This document shows, piece by piece, positions 46,220 to 54,532 of a stretch of 64,000 bases of DNA. Both the position numbers and the translations under genes were made by a program. Every line of letters starts with the position of its first letter. Position 1 is the stretch's first letter. The notes beneath the pieces were generated by a model. The model searched no databases, had not been told where the DNA came from, and was given only the letters and a program-made list of their open reading frames with translations. Source of the stretch: Lentzea cavernae (lineage in GTDB: Bacteria; Actinomycetota; Actinomycetes; Mycobacteriales; Pseudonocardiaceae); assembly GCF_014653695.1 (NCBI RefSeq), contig NZ_BNAR01000008.1, positions 1 through 64,000 on the forward strand, written 5' to 3'.

Positions 46220-47247
46220 AGCTGCACTCCGGCGCGTGGTGGCTGTGGGCACTCGGCCTCGCCACCGCCGCCAGCCGCACCACCAACCCGTTGCTGCTGG
46301 GCCTGGTCCTCGCCGTGGCGGGCGTGGTCGTCGTGACGTGCCGCGCGAACACGCCGTGGGCCGGTACCTACGGCGTGTTCCTCAAGTTCGGGCTGCTGAT
46401 CATCGGCCTGCGGGTGCTCGTGCACGCGCTGCTGGGCGGCGTCACGGGCCCGACCGTGCTCTTCACCCTGCCGCAGGTCCCGCTCCCGGACTGGGCGCAG
46501 GGCATCCGCGTCGGCGGCCCGGTCACGGCGGAGGGCATGGTCTTCGCGCTGTACCAGGGGTTGTTGCTCGCGACGATCCTCAGCTGCGTCGGCGCGGCCA
46601 ACGCGCTGGCGAACCCCAAGCGCCTGCTCCGGTCGTTGCCGGCCGCGCTGTACGAGGTGAGCGTGGCCGTGGTGGTGGCGCTGACCGTCGCGCCGCAACT
46701 GGTCGCGTCCGCGCGGTCGGTGCGCAGGGCCCGGCAGCTCCGCGGGGACACGGCGAAAGGCGCGCGGGCGATCCGCACGATGCTGGTGCCGGTGCTGGAG
46801 GACGCGCTCGACCGCTCGCTGGTGCTCGCCGCCTCCATGGACTCGCGCGGGTACGGGCGCACGGCCGGCATCTCGCGCGGGGATCGGGCGCTGACCGGGG
46901 CGCTGGTGCTGGCGGGGCTCTTCGGGATCTGCATCGGCACGTACGGGTTGCTCGCGGGCGCCTACACCGGCTGGCCGTTGCTCGTGGCCGGCGGTGTGCT
47001 GGCGATCGCGGGCCTCAAGGTCGGGGCTCGCCGCGTGCCGCGCACCCGGTACCGGCCGGACCGGTGGACGCCCAGGGCGATCGGGGTGGCGGTGAGCGGC
47101 GTCGCGGGGGCGGTCGTGCTGGTGTTCTCGGCCGATCCGGCACTGTCGCCGTCCACGGTCCCCCTGCAGGCACCGGAACTCCCGCTGGTCCCCGCGCTGG
47201 GAGTTCTCCTGGCGCTGGCACCCGTGGTGATCGCGAGGGAAACATGA
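46216..47247 (+). CDS. ecfT: ECF transporter transmembrane component EcfT (CbiQ-like)
   Basis: A 343-residue membrane scaffold protein with about six to eight helices. It has the two cytoplasmic coupling-helix signatures of EcfT/CbiQ: SARSVRRARQLRG and ALDRSLVLAASMDSRGYGR, the latter with the conserved A-x-x-R-G core. It links the substrate-binding S component to the two ATPase halves encoded next. GTG 46216 by overlap with the preceding short frame. Dedicated group I arrangement, since T, A and S genes are together. Confidence 0.92.
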   Translation: MKLHSGAWWLWALGLATAASRTTNPLLLGLVLAVAGVVVVTCRANTPWAGTYGVFLKFGLLIIGLRVLVHALLGGVTGPTVLFTLPQVPLPDWAQGIRVGGPVTAEGMVFALYQGLLLATILSCVGAANALANPKRLLRSLPAALYEVSVAVVVALTVAPQLVASARSVRRARQLRGDTAKGARAIRTMLVPVLEDALDRSLVLAASMDSRGYGRTAGISRGDRALTGALVLAGLFGICIGTYGLLAGAYTGWPLLVAGGVLAIAGLKVGARRVPRTRYRPDRWTPRAIGVAVSGVAGAVVLVFSADPALSPSTVPLQAPELPLVPALGVLLALAPVVIARET

Positions 47248-48800
47248 TCAGGTTCGAGGACGTCACCATCACCTACGCCGAGCGGCCCGTGCTCGCGGAC
47301 CTCTCCGTGGAGATCCCCGAGGGCGAGCTGTGCCTGGTGGTCGGCCGCACCGGCTCCGGCAAGTCCACGTTCCTGCGCGCGATCAACGGCCTGGTCCCGC
47401 ACTTCAGCGGCGGCACCCTGGCCGGACGCGTGCTGGTGGACGGCCGCGACACCGCGACGCACCCGCCGCGGGAGCTCGCGGACGTCGTCGGGTTCGTCGG
47501 CCAGGACCCGGTCGCGGGTTTCGTCGCGGACAACGTCGAGGACGAGCTCGCCTACTCGATGGAGTCCCTCGGCCTGTCCGGCGACGTGATGCGCAAGCGC
47601 GTCGAGGAGACCCTGGACCTGCTGGGCCTGGCCGCGCTCCGAAACCGTCCACTCGCGACACTCAGCGGCGGCCAGCAGCAACGGGTCGCGATCGGCGCCG
47701 CGCTCACCGCCCACCCGAGGGTCCTCGTCCTCGACGAACCCACCTCCGCACTTGACCCAGGCGCCGCCGAGGACGTTCTCGCTGCCGTGCAACGACTTGT
47801 GCACGACCTCGGCATGACGGTCGTGATCGCCGAACACCGCCTCGAACGCGTCGCGCAGTACGCCGACCGCGCTTTCCTCCTGCCGGAAGGGAGGATCGGC
47901 GGCGTCGGCGAGATCCTCACGACGGCACCGGTCGCGCCGCCCGTCGTCCGGCTCGCCCAGGTCGCCGGCTGGGAGCCGGTCCCGGTCTCGGTCCGCGACG
48001 CACGCCGCCTGGCCGCACCGCTGCGCGCCCGCCTCCCCGAACCGGAGCCCGAGGCCATCGCGAAGACCGAGACCGTCCTCGAAGCACGCGATGTCGTTGT
48101 GCGGTATGGAGAAGTTCACGCCGTGCGCGGGGTGTCGATCACCGCGGGCAAGCGCGAGCGGATAGCGCTCATGGGCCGCAACGGTTCCGGCAAGTCGTCG
48201 CTGCTCTGGGCGGTGCAGGGCAGCGGGAAACGCACGTCCGGCACCGTCACGGTCAAAGACACCGACCCCAGGACGCTCAAGCCCGCGCAACGCCGACAGA
48301 CCGTCGCGCTCGTGCCGCAACAGCCTTCCGACCTGCTCTACCTCGAAACGGTCGCGCAGGAGTGCGCCCAGGCCGACACCGAGACCGGCCGGCCCGCCGG
48401 AACGTGCCGGACCCTTCTCGACAGCCTCGCCTCCGTGTCGCAGGACGCCCACCCGCGCGACCTGTCGGAGGGCCAGCGGCTCGCGCTGGTGCTCGCGGTG
48501 ATGCTGACCGGCGCCCCGGAGGTCCTGCTGCTCGACGAACCGACGCGCGGCCTCGACTACCCGGCCAAGGAAGCGCTCGCCGAAGTCCTGAAGAACCTGC
48601 CCACCACCACGGTCCTCGCCACGCACGATGTCGAGTTCGTCGCCGAGTACGCCACCCGCGTGATCGTGATGGCCGAGGGCGAGGTCGTCGCGGACGGTCC
48701 GGCGCGCGAGGTCGTGACGTCGTCACCTATCTTCGCGCCGCAGGTCAGCAAGGTCCTCGGGCCGTGGCTGACGGTCGCGGACGTCGAGGCGGCCCTGTGA
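47244..48800 (+). CDS. Fused two-domain ECF ATPase (EcfA-EcfA')
   Basis: A 518-residue tandem ABC ATPase. The first domain has Walker A GRTGSGKST (34-42), signature LSGGQQQ and Walker B VLVLDEPTSALD. The second has Walker A GRNGSGKSS, a degenerate signature LSEGQR and Walker B VLLLDEPTRGLD. Separate EcfA1 and EcfA2 are more common; fusion is known in actinobacterial group I systems. It hydrolyses ATP on the cytoplasmic face to drive uptake. Coupled by ATGA and GTGA overlaps to its neighbours. Confidence 0.93.
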   Translation: MIRFEDVTITYAERPVLADLSVEIPEGELCLVVGRTGSGKSTFLRAINGLVPHFSGGTLAGRVLVDGRDTATHPPRELADVVGFVGQDPVAGFVADNVEDELAYSMESLGLSGDVMRKRVEETLDLLGLAALRNRPLATLSGGQQQRVAIGAALTAHPRVLVLDEPTSALDPGAAEDVLAAVQRLVHDLGMTVVIAEHRLERVAQYADRAFLLPEGRIGGVGEILTTAPVAPPVVRLAQVAGWEPVPVSVRDARRLAAPLRARLPEPEPEAIAKTETVLEARDVVVRYGEVHAVRGVSITAGKRERIALMGRNGSGKSSLLWAVQGSGKRTSGTVTVKDTDPRTLKPAQRRQTVALVPQQPSDLLYLETVAQECAQADTETGRPAGTCRTLLDSLASVSQDAHPRDLSEGQRLALVLAVMLTGAPEVLLLDEPTRGLDYPAKEALAEVLKNLPTTTVLATHDVEFVAEYATRVIVMAEGEVVADGPAREVVTSSPIFAPQVSKVLGPWLTVADVEAAL

Positions 48801-49606
48801 TCGCGATCAGGAGGCGCTCGGCGGCCGCGCTGGTCGTCTCGGGGGCGATCGGGCTGGCCGCGTTCACCTGGCCGCTGTTCGTCGCGCCGTCGAGCGACAT
48901 CGCGCGCGGCGGCGACGCGCCCTGGACGTTCGCGTTGTTGCTGCCGCTGGTGCTCGCGGTCGTGCTGGCCGAGCTGAGCGACAAGGGCATGGACTCCAAG
49001 GCGATCGCGATGCTCGGCGTGCTGTCCGCGCTGGGCGCCGCGATCCGGCCGCTCGGACCGGGCACCGCGGGCATCGAGACGGTCTTCTTCCTGATGGTGC
49101 TCGGCGGGCGCGTGTTCGGGCCGGGGTTCGGGTTCGTGCTCGGCAACACCACGCTGTTCGCCTCGGCGCTGCTGACCGGCGGGGTCGGGCCGTGGCTGCC
49201 GTTCCAGATGCTCGGCGCGGCCTGGGTGGCCCTGGGCGCCGGGCTCCTGCCGCAGTGGCGCGGCAAGGCCGAGATCGCGCTGCTGGCGTTCTACGGCGTC
49301 GTGAGCTCGCTCGTCTACGGCTTCCTGCTCAACCTGTCGTTCTGGCCGTTCGCGGTCGGCGAGGGCACGTCCGTCAGCTTCGACCCGGACTCCTCACCGG
49401 GCACGAACCTGGTGCGGCTGGCAGCCTTCACGCTGGCCACGTCGCTCGGCTGGGACCTCATGCGGGCCGTCACGACCGCCGTTCTCGTCGCGGTGACGGC
49501 GCCCGTGCTGCTCCGGACGCTGCGCAGAGCCGCCCGGAAGGCTGCTTTCCAGCCTGTCTCGAACAAAGAATTGGCCCAGACCATTGACGGCAAAAGGGAT
49601 GTTTGA
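48797..49606 (+). CDS. ECF transporter S component, predicted corrinoid binder
   Basis: A 269-residue membrane protein with about six helices, the S-component shape: LVVSGAIGLAAFTWPLFV at the start, then LGVLSALGAAIRPLG, GGRVFGPGFGFVLGNTTLFA and FQMLGAAWVALGAGLLP. Helix 1 of S components carries Ala/Gly residues for contact with EcfT, and that pattern is visible. Substrate is predicted from the upstream cobalamin riboswitch and the transcobalamin-like partners rather than from sequence identity. Its 3' end contains a candidate DasR site that serves the next gene. Confidence 0.85.
   Translation: MIAIRRRSAAALVVSGAIGLAAFTWPLFVAPSSDIARGGDAPWTFALLLPLVLAVVLAELSDKGMDSKAIAMLGVLSALGAAIRPLGPGTAGIETVFFLMVLGGRVFGPGFGFVLGNTTLFASALLTGGVGPWLPFQMLGAAWVALGAGLLPQWRGKAEIALLAFYGVVSSLVYGFLLNLSFWPFAVGEGTSVSFDPDSSPGTNLVRLAAFTLATSLGWDLMRAVTTAVLVAVTAPVLLRTLRRAARKAAFQPVSNKELAQTIDGKRDV
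49570..49585 (+). promoter_or_regulatory. Candidate DasR-responsive element (dre)
   Basis: ATTGGCCCAGACCATT matches the dre consensus ACTGGTCTAGACCAGT at 12 of 16 positions, including the AGACCA half. It lies 68 bp upstream of the GH20 hexosaminidase start and inside the end of the EcfS gene. DasR commonly controls chitin and GlcNAc genes. Confidence 0.5.
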
Positions 49607-49652
49607 GCACGCTGGAGGCAGGGTCGCCGCCCCCGACTCGTGAGGAGGAGTC

Positions 49653-51383
49653 GTGAGAACTCGTGTTCTCGCCGCGGTCATCGCTGTCACCGCAGCGCTG
49701 TCCGTGAGCGCGCAGTCGCAAGCCGCGGAACCACTGCAGAGCCTGGTGCCGGTTCCGGTGTCGGTGCAGGCCAGAAGTGGTGTCACGCACACGCTGACGA
49801 CCGCCACGAAGATCTACACAGCCCCTGCCGCGCGGGACGTCGGCACCTTCCTCGCCGGGGTGCTGCGCCCCTCGACCGGCTACGCGTTCCCGGTCTCCGA
49901 CACGTCCGGGACCCCGTCGGACGGCATCTCGCTGCTGCTCTCGGGCGCACCGGGCTCGGTGGGCCAGCAGGGCTACCAGCTCGACGTCGCGGCGAACTCG
50001 ATCGTCCTGCGCGCGAACACCTCGGAAGGCCTGTTCGCGGGCGTGCAGACGCTGCGGCAGCTGTTGCCGGCCAAGGTGGAGAGCACGACCGCGCAGGCCG
50101 GGCCGTGGACCGTGCCGGGTGCCCTGGTCGTCGACCACCCGCGTTTCGCCCACCGCGGCGCGATGCTCGACGTGGCCCGCCACTTCCACCCGGTGCAGAC
50201 GGTCAAGCGCTACATCGACCAGCTCGCGCTGTACAAGATCAACTACTTCCACCTGCACCTCAGTGACGACCAGGGCTGGCGGATCGTCATCGACAGCTGG
50301 CCGCGCCTGGCCACGTACGGCGGCAGCACGCAGGTCGGCGGCGGACCCGGTGGCTACTACACCAAGGCGCAGTACAGCGAGATCGTGCAGTACGCGGCCT
50401 CGCGCAAGATCACGGTGATCCCCGAGATCGACCTGCCCGGCCACACCAACGCCGCCCTGGCGTCCTACGCGGAGCTCAACTGCAACGGCCAGGCCCCGGC
50501 GCTGCGCACGGACATCGAGGTCGGCTACTCCTCGTTGTGCGTGGGCAAGGAGCTCACCTACCAGTTCGTGGACGACGTGATCCGCGAGATCGCGGCGCTC
50601 ACGCCCGGCCCGTACTTCCACATCGGCGGCGACGAGGCGCACTCGACGCCCGACGCGGACTACCAGACGTTCATGGACCGCACGCTGCCGATCGTGAAGA
50701 AGTACGGCAAGACGGCGCTGGGCTGGCACGAGTTCGTGAAGACCACGACCGACACCGCCACCATCCCGCAGTACTGGGGCACCTCGACGTCCAATGCCGT
50801 GGTGCAGGCTGCGGCCGCGCGCGGCAACAAGGTCATCATGTCGCCCGCGAACAAGGCGTACCTGGACATGAAGTACAACTCCAGCACGCCGCTCGGCCTG
50901 TCGTGGGCGGGCCTGATCGAGGTCCAGACCGCCTACGACTGGAACCCCGGCACGCACCTGAGCGGTGTTCCGGAGTCCGCGGTGCACGGCGTCGAGGCCC
51001 CGCTGTGGAGCGAGACGATCGTGACGGGGCAGGACATCGAGTTCATGGCGTTCCCGAGGCTCGGCGCCATCGCCGAACTGGCCTGGTCGCCGTGGTCGAC
51101 GCACAATTGGGACCAGTTCAAGGTGCGCCTGGGCAACCAGGGCCCGCGCTGGACGACCATGGGCATCAACTTCTACAAGTCCACGCAGGTCCCGTGGGAC
51201 ACCGGCGGCGGGCCGGGCCCCGGTCCGTGCACGCAGCCCGCGTGGGAGCGCGACAAGGTCTACACGGGCGGCAACGTCGTGTCGCACAACGGCAAGAAGT
51301 GGACCGCGGGGTGGTGGACGCGGGGCGAGGAGCCCGGCACCACCGGCCAGTGGGGCGTCTGGCGCGACGGAGGCGTTTGCTGA
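49653..51383 (+). CDS. Secreted GH20 beta-N-acetylhexosaminidase with chitin-binding module
   Basis: A 576-residue secreted enzyme releasing GlcNAc from chitin oligomers. Signal peptide (VLAAVIAVTAALSVSAQSQA), an N-terminal GH20b domain to about 155, and the GH20 catalytic barrel with Asp327-Glu328 in HIGGDEAHST, the substrate-assisted pair. A Gly/Pro linker leads to a CBM5/12 module of about 45 residues (AWERDKVYTGGNVVSHNGKK then GWWTRGEEPG). GTG 49653 has AGGAGGAG upstream. It follows the ECF operon but is probably independently controlled. Confidence 0.95.
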   Translation: MRTRVLAAVIAVTAALSVSAQSQAAEPLQSLVPVPVSVQARSGVTHTLTTATKIYTAPAARDVGTFLAGVLRPSTGYAFPVSDTSGTPSDGISLLLSGAPGSVGQQGYQLDVAANSIVLRANTSEGLFAGVQTLRQLLPAKVESTTAQAGPWTVPGALVVDHPRFAHRGAMLDVARHFHPVQTVKRYIDQLALYKINYFHLHLSDDQGWRIVIDSWPRLATYGGSTQVGGGPGGYYTKAQYSEIVQYAASRKITVIPEIDLPGHTNAALASYAELNCNGQAPALRTDIEVGYSSLCVGKELTYQFVDDVIREIAALTPGPYFHIGGDEAHSTPDADYQTFMDRTLPIVKKYGKTALGWHEFVKTTTDTATIPQYWGTSTSNAVVQAAAARGNKVIMSPANKAYLDMKYNSSTPLGLSWAGLIEVQTAYDWNPGTHLSGVPESAVHGVEAPLWSETIVTGQDIEFMAFPRLGAIAELAWSPWSTHNWDQFKVRLGNQGPRWTTMGINFYKSTQVPWDTGGGPGPGPCTQPAWERDKVYTGGNVVSHNGKKWTAGWWTRGEEPGTTGQWGVWRDGGVC

Positions 51384-51407
51384 GGCCTCCGGGGTACTCG
51401 CTCGACC

Positions 51408-51593
51408 ATGACTGATCCTGAAGTGGCCGAGGAGTTCGCCGAAGAGGCCGGTGTCGACCCGACTCCCCAGGAGGTCGACGAGTACCGCGAGATGACGCAG
51501 CCGGGGGAGTGGCGCGCCGACGAGAAGATGGGGCCGGGCGGTGCGCCCGCACCGCAGGACGGGGACGACCCGACCGGCGGCTCCGGGGCGTGA
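51408..51593 (+). CDS. Small acidic hypothetical protein
   Basis: A 61-residue protein rich in Glu, Asp, Pro and Gly (PEVAEEFAEEAGVDPTPQEV, then EYREMTQPGEWRAD). It has no signal, span or domain. Its length and composition resemble the small acidic protein at 20589. A strong hairpin follows at 51608-51636. Function unknown. Confidence 0.6.
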   Translation: MTDPEVAEEFAEEAGVDPTPQEVDEYREMTQPGEWRADEKMGPGGAPAPQDGDDPTGGSGA

Positions 51594-51607
51594 TGTCTGA
51601 TTCATCC

Positions 51608-51636
51608 GGTGCGGGCGAATATCGTTCGCCCGCACC
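51608..51636 (+). terminator. Strong hairpin between the small acidic gene and pfkB-like gene
   Basis: GGTGCGGGCGAA (51608-51619) pairs perfectly with TTCGCCCGCACC (51625-51636) around a 5-nt loop. It lies 15 bp after the small gene and 16 bp before the next GTG, so it may be a terminator or influence translation of the kinase gene. Confidence 0.65.
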
Positions 51637-51651
51637 GGGTACCAGTGTGTC

Positions 51652-52557
51652 GTGGATGCCCGAGTTGCCGTATTTGCCCCGTCCCCCCAACTGACCGTGA
51701 CCGTCGAGGACCTCGATGGCGAGCCGGACGTGCACCTGCACGCCGGCGGCCAGGGTTTCTGGCAGTCCAGGATGATCGCCGCCCTCGGTGTCGAGGCCGT
51801 CGTCTGCGCGACGTTCGGCGGCGAGACAGGCCGTGTGCTGCGCACCCTGTTAGAAGGCGAGAACGTCGACTTGCGCGCACGTGAAGTGGCCGCGCGCAAC
51901 GGTTCCTACGTGCATGACCGCCGTGACGGCAGCAGGTCCGAGATGGTCGAGATGCTCCCGGACGCGTTGTCCCGCCACGAGCTCGACGACGTGTACGAGC
52001 TGGCGCTGGTCGAAGGGATCCGCGCGGGCACGGCGGTGCTGAGCGGACCGTCCGACGACCGCGTGCTGCCCCACGAGACGTACTACCGCCTCACCTCCGA
52101 CCTGACCAGCAACGGCTGCCGCGTGATCGTCGACCTGGCGCACGACCGGCTCGCCGAAGCGGTGCGCGGTGGCCCGCACGTCGTGAAGGTGTCGCACGAG
52201 GAACTGGGCGAGGAGGAGCTGCCCAAGCTCATCCAGAAGGCCCGGGAGATCGCCGATTCGTGCGTGCACGGAGTGGTGGTGTCGCGTGCCGACGAACCGG
52301 CGCTGGCGCTGCTCGAGGACGAGCTGTACCTCGTGAAGATGCCGAAGCTGGAGCCCGTCGACACGCGGGGCGCCGGCGACTCGATGACCGCGGGGATTTC
52401 AGCGGGCCTCGCGCTGGGTATGTCGTTGACGGACGCGGTGAAGCTCGGCGCGGCCGCCGGCGCGGTGAACGTGACGCGCCACGGCCTGGGCAGCGGCAGC
52501 GGAGAGGCCGTGCGCGAGCTGAGCAAACGCGTGGAACTGGAGCCGATCGAGGAATGA
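51652..52557 (+). CDS. PfkB-family carbohydrate kinase (1-phosphofructokinase-like)
   Basis: A 301-residue ribokinase-superfamily kinase. The early substrate region GGQGFWQSRMIAALGVEA replaces the usual GGxGxN pattern, and the C-terminal PfkB signature with the catalytic Asp is DTRGAGDSMTAGISAGLA. Fold and size resemble FruK/LacC-type kinases that phosphorylate sugar phosphates. The start is GTG 51652. It is separated from surE by four bases and probably co-transcribed with it. The exact sugar is unknown. Confidence 0.88.
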   Translation: MDARVAVFAPSPQLTVTVEDLDGEPDVHLHAGGQGFWQSRMIAALGVEAVVCATFGGETGRVLRTLLEGENVDLRAREVAARNGSYVHDRRDGSRSEMVEMLPDALSRHELDDVYELALVEGIRAGTAVLSGPSDDRVLPHETYYRLTSDLTSNGCRVIVDLAHDRLAEAVRGGPHVVKVSHEELGEEELPKLIQKAREIADSCVHGVVVSRADEPALALLEDELYLVKMPKLEPVDTRGAGDSMTAGISAGLALGMSLTDAVKLGAAAGAVNVTRHGLGSGSGEAVRELSKRVELEPIEE

Positions 52558-52561
52558 GCGG

Positions 52562-53317
52562 ATGCGCGCGCTGATCACGAACGACGACGGAATCGACTCG
52601 CCCGGCCTGGCCGCCCTGGCCGCCGCCGCCCTGGACTCCGGCCTGGACGTGGTGGTGGCGGCGCCCGTCTCGCAGGCCAGCGGCACCAGCGCGTCGGTCG
52701 CGGCGATCGGCGACTCGGGCCGGGTGGTCAGCGAACGCCGCTCGCTGCCCGGCCTCGACGTGGAGGCCTACGCCGTCGCGGCACATCCGGGGCTGATCTC
52801 GCTCATCGCGTGCCGCGGCGGTTTCGGCGGCAAGCCCGACGTGGTGCTGTCCGGGATCAACCTCGGCGCGAACGTGGGCCGCGCGGTCCTGCACTCCGGC
52901 ACCGTAGGCGCGGCGCTCACCGGGCACCTCAACGACGTGACGTCGATGGCGGTGTCGCTCGACGTCGGGCTGGACGAACCCGAACCGCTGTGGGACGAGG
53001 CGGGCGAGGTGGTGCGCGTCGTGCTGCCGGTGCTGCTGGACATGCCGGACGCCTCGGTGCTGAACCTCAACGTGCCGAACATCGCCGGCGTGCGCGGGCT
53101 CCGCTGGGCCGAGCTCGCGCGGTTCGGCACCGTGCAGAGCCGCGTGGACGACAGGGGCGACGGCGAGGTCGAACTCGTGCACGTCTACGCCGAGCAGTCG
53201 CTCGTGCCGGGCACCGACACCGCGTTGCTGGCAGAGGGTTTCGCGACGCTGACGGCACTGCGTTCGGTCGAGCGCGACGTCAGCCCGGAGCGCGCTTTGC
53301 CGGCCTGGCCAGCGTGA
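52562..53317 (+). CDS. surE: 5'/3'-nucleotidase SurE
   Basis: A 251-residue metal-dependent nucleotidase/polyphosphatase. Metal-binding NDDG at 7-10 begins the protein. The SGTSAS loop and the GINLGANVGRAVLHSGTVGA segment are the family's conserved metal and phosphate elements. Length is normal for SurE. It lies four bases downstream of the PfkB-like kinase gene. Its end overlaps the convergent membrane protein gene by 38 bp. Confidence 0.93.
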   Translation: MRALITNDDGIDSPGLAALAAAALDSGLDVVVAAPVSQASGTSASVAAIGDSGRVVSERRSLPGLDVEAYAVAAHPGLISLIACRGGFGGKPDVVLSGINLGANVGRAVLHSGTVGAALTGHLNDVTSMAVSLDVGLDEPEPLWDEAGEVVRVVLPVLLDMPDASVLNLNVPNIAGVRGLRWAELARFGTVQSRVDDRGDGEVELVHVYAEQSLVPGTDTALLAEGFATLTALRSVERDVSPERALPAWPA

Positions 53318-53609
53318 TCACGAGCCCGATCAACGCCGTCCGCACCCCGAGGAAACCCTCGGTCGTGATGCCGTCCAGGGAGAACGCCAGGATCCCGAAC
53401 CCCAGCAACAGCAGGAGCCCGTACATCCGCGCGTGGACGAGCCGCCACGCCATCACGATGCCCATCACCCCGACACCGAGCTGGACGACGCGGTAGCTGG
53501 GGTTGAGCCCGAACAGGTCCAGCCACCCGAAGGCGAGCTGCAGCACGCCCGCCGTGAGTGTGAGCGCCTGTGGCCTCGTGAACTCGAACTGGTCGCTCGA
53601 CAAGGCCAT
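53280..53609 (-). CDS. Small membrane protein (four-helix, DUF4383-like)
   Basis: A 109-residue membrane protein with helices near 16-33, 42-58, 62-79 and 87-103; a GWLDLFGLNPSYRVVQLGVGV segment lies between the first two. It has no charged catalytic motif. It resembles the small DUF4383-type membrane proteins of actinobacteria, a weak assignment. It follows the DUF5313 gene on the minus strand with a 6-bp gap and is likely in the MarR-DUF5313 operon. Confidence 0.7.
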   Translation of the reverse strand: MALSSDQFEFTRPQALTLTAGVLQLAFGWLDLFGLNPSYRVVQLGVGVMGIVMAWRLVHARMYGLLLLLGFGILAFSLDGITTEGFLGVRTALIGLVITLARPAKRAPG

Positions 53610-53615
53610 AGGTCG

Positions 53616-54011
53616 TCACCCCTCGGATCGCCGCCAGACCGCGTCGTACTTCGCCTGCTTCTCGCGGTCCTGTGAGGCGTTCCGCTCTCGACGCCCCTGG
53701 GTTGCTGAACCTCTGGGATACCCGTATTTCGTCAGACGATGGTCCACACTTTCAGGTGCATAGGACAGCGCGAAGTACAGCCCCACGACGAAACCGAGCC
53801 CACCGCACGCGATCGCGAGCGGCCACGGCGAGCCGAGCCCGAACACCAGGGCCAGCGCGATGACCGCGGTCAACGGCGTGACCTGCACCAGACTGCGCAC
53901 CGTGAAGCGCAGCAACCACTTCGGCCCGGTCACGTCGTCGTAGACGAACTGCCTGTACTCCTGCGGAAGCCTGCCGCCCGCGTAGTACCACGCCTTCAAC
54001 GCCGGGTTCAT
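53616..54011 (-). CDS. DUF5313-family membrane protein
   Basis: A 131-residue protein with LKAWYYAGGRLPQEYRQFVY and DDVTGPKWLLRFTVRS near the start, two membrane helices (about 47-62 and 66-85), then YAPESVDHRLTKYGYPRGSA and a basic tail. This order matches the DUF5313 family found widely in mycobacteria and relatives; function unknown. Its ATG overlaps the stop of the MarR-type regulator, so the two are coupled. Confidence 0.82.
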   Translation of the reverse strand: MNPALKAWYYAGGRLPQEYRQFVYDDVTGPKWLLRFTVRSLVQVTPLTAVIALALVFGLGSPWPLAIACGGLGFVVGLYFALSYAPESVDHRLTKYGYPRGSATQGRRERNASQDREKQAKYDAVWRRSEG

Positions 54012-54457
54012 CGGGTGGCCTTCGCGATCACCTTGTGCAGCACCTGGTTCAGCTGCGCGAGCTCTTCGAACGTCATGTCGAGCTGCTCCACGACCTTGAA
54101 GGGAATCTTGAGCGCTTCCTTGCGCAGTTCGGTGCCCTCGTCCGTGAGGGTCAACGCGAGCGCGCGCTCGTCGGCCTTGTCCCGCTGGCGCTCGACGTAC
54201 CCGATCGCCTCCAGCCGCTTGAGCAGCGGGCTGAGGGTGCCGGGGTCGAGCTGCAGGGCGCTGCTCAGGTCCTTGACCGTGCGCGGCGACCGCTCCCAGA
54301 GCGCCAGCATCACCAGGTACTGGGGATGCGTCAGGTTCAGCGGCTCCAGGATCGGGCGGTAGACCGCGATCACCGTGCGGGATGCCACGGCGAGGGCGAA
54401 GCAAACCTGCCGCTCGAGTTCGAGCGGGTTCTCCGGGATGCTTGGTGTACTAATCAT
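54008..54457 (-). CDS. MarR-family regulator of the OhrR type
   Basis: A 149-residue winged-helix repressor. The N-terminal ERQVCFALAVASR contains the single conserved cysteine of OhrR-type organic-hydroperoxide sensors, and tyrosines are available nearby in VYRPI and HPQYLVM. DNA-binding helices are TVKDLSSALQLDPGTLSPLL with wing DKADERALALTL. No ohr gene lies in the window, so the regulated partner may be the coupled DUF5313 membrane gene. Two GTGTAC repeats overlap its start and are candidate self-operators. Confidence 0.88.
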   Translation of the reverse strand: MISTPSIPENPLELERQVCFALAVASRTVIAVYRPILEPLNLTHPQYLVMLALWERSPRTVKDLSSALQLDPGTLSPLLKRLEAIGYVERQRDKADERALALTLTDEGTELRKEALKIPFKVVEQLDMTFEELAQLNQVLHKVIAKATR

Positions 54458-54467
54458 TTGTGTACAC
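54445..54467 (-). promoter_or_regulatory. Candidate OhrR operator
   Basis: GTGTAC occurs at 54445-54450 and again within the palindrome GTGTACAC at 54460-54467, around an AT-rich centre and overlapping the regulator's start codon. The spacing suits a MarR dimer or two adjacent dimers. Confidence 0.45.
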
Positions 54468-54532
54468 GGTATCTCGGGAACAGGCTCGAGTCCAAGAGGT
54501 GTGGTGCGAAGCTCAGGCGTGGTGCCGGTAGC

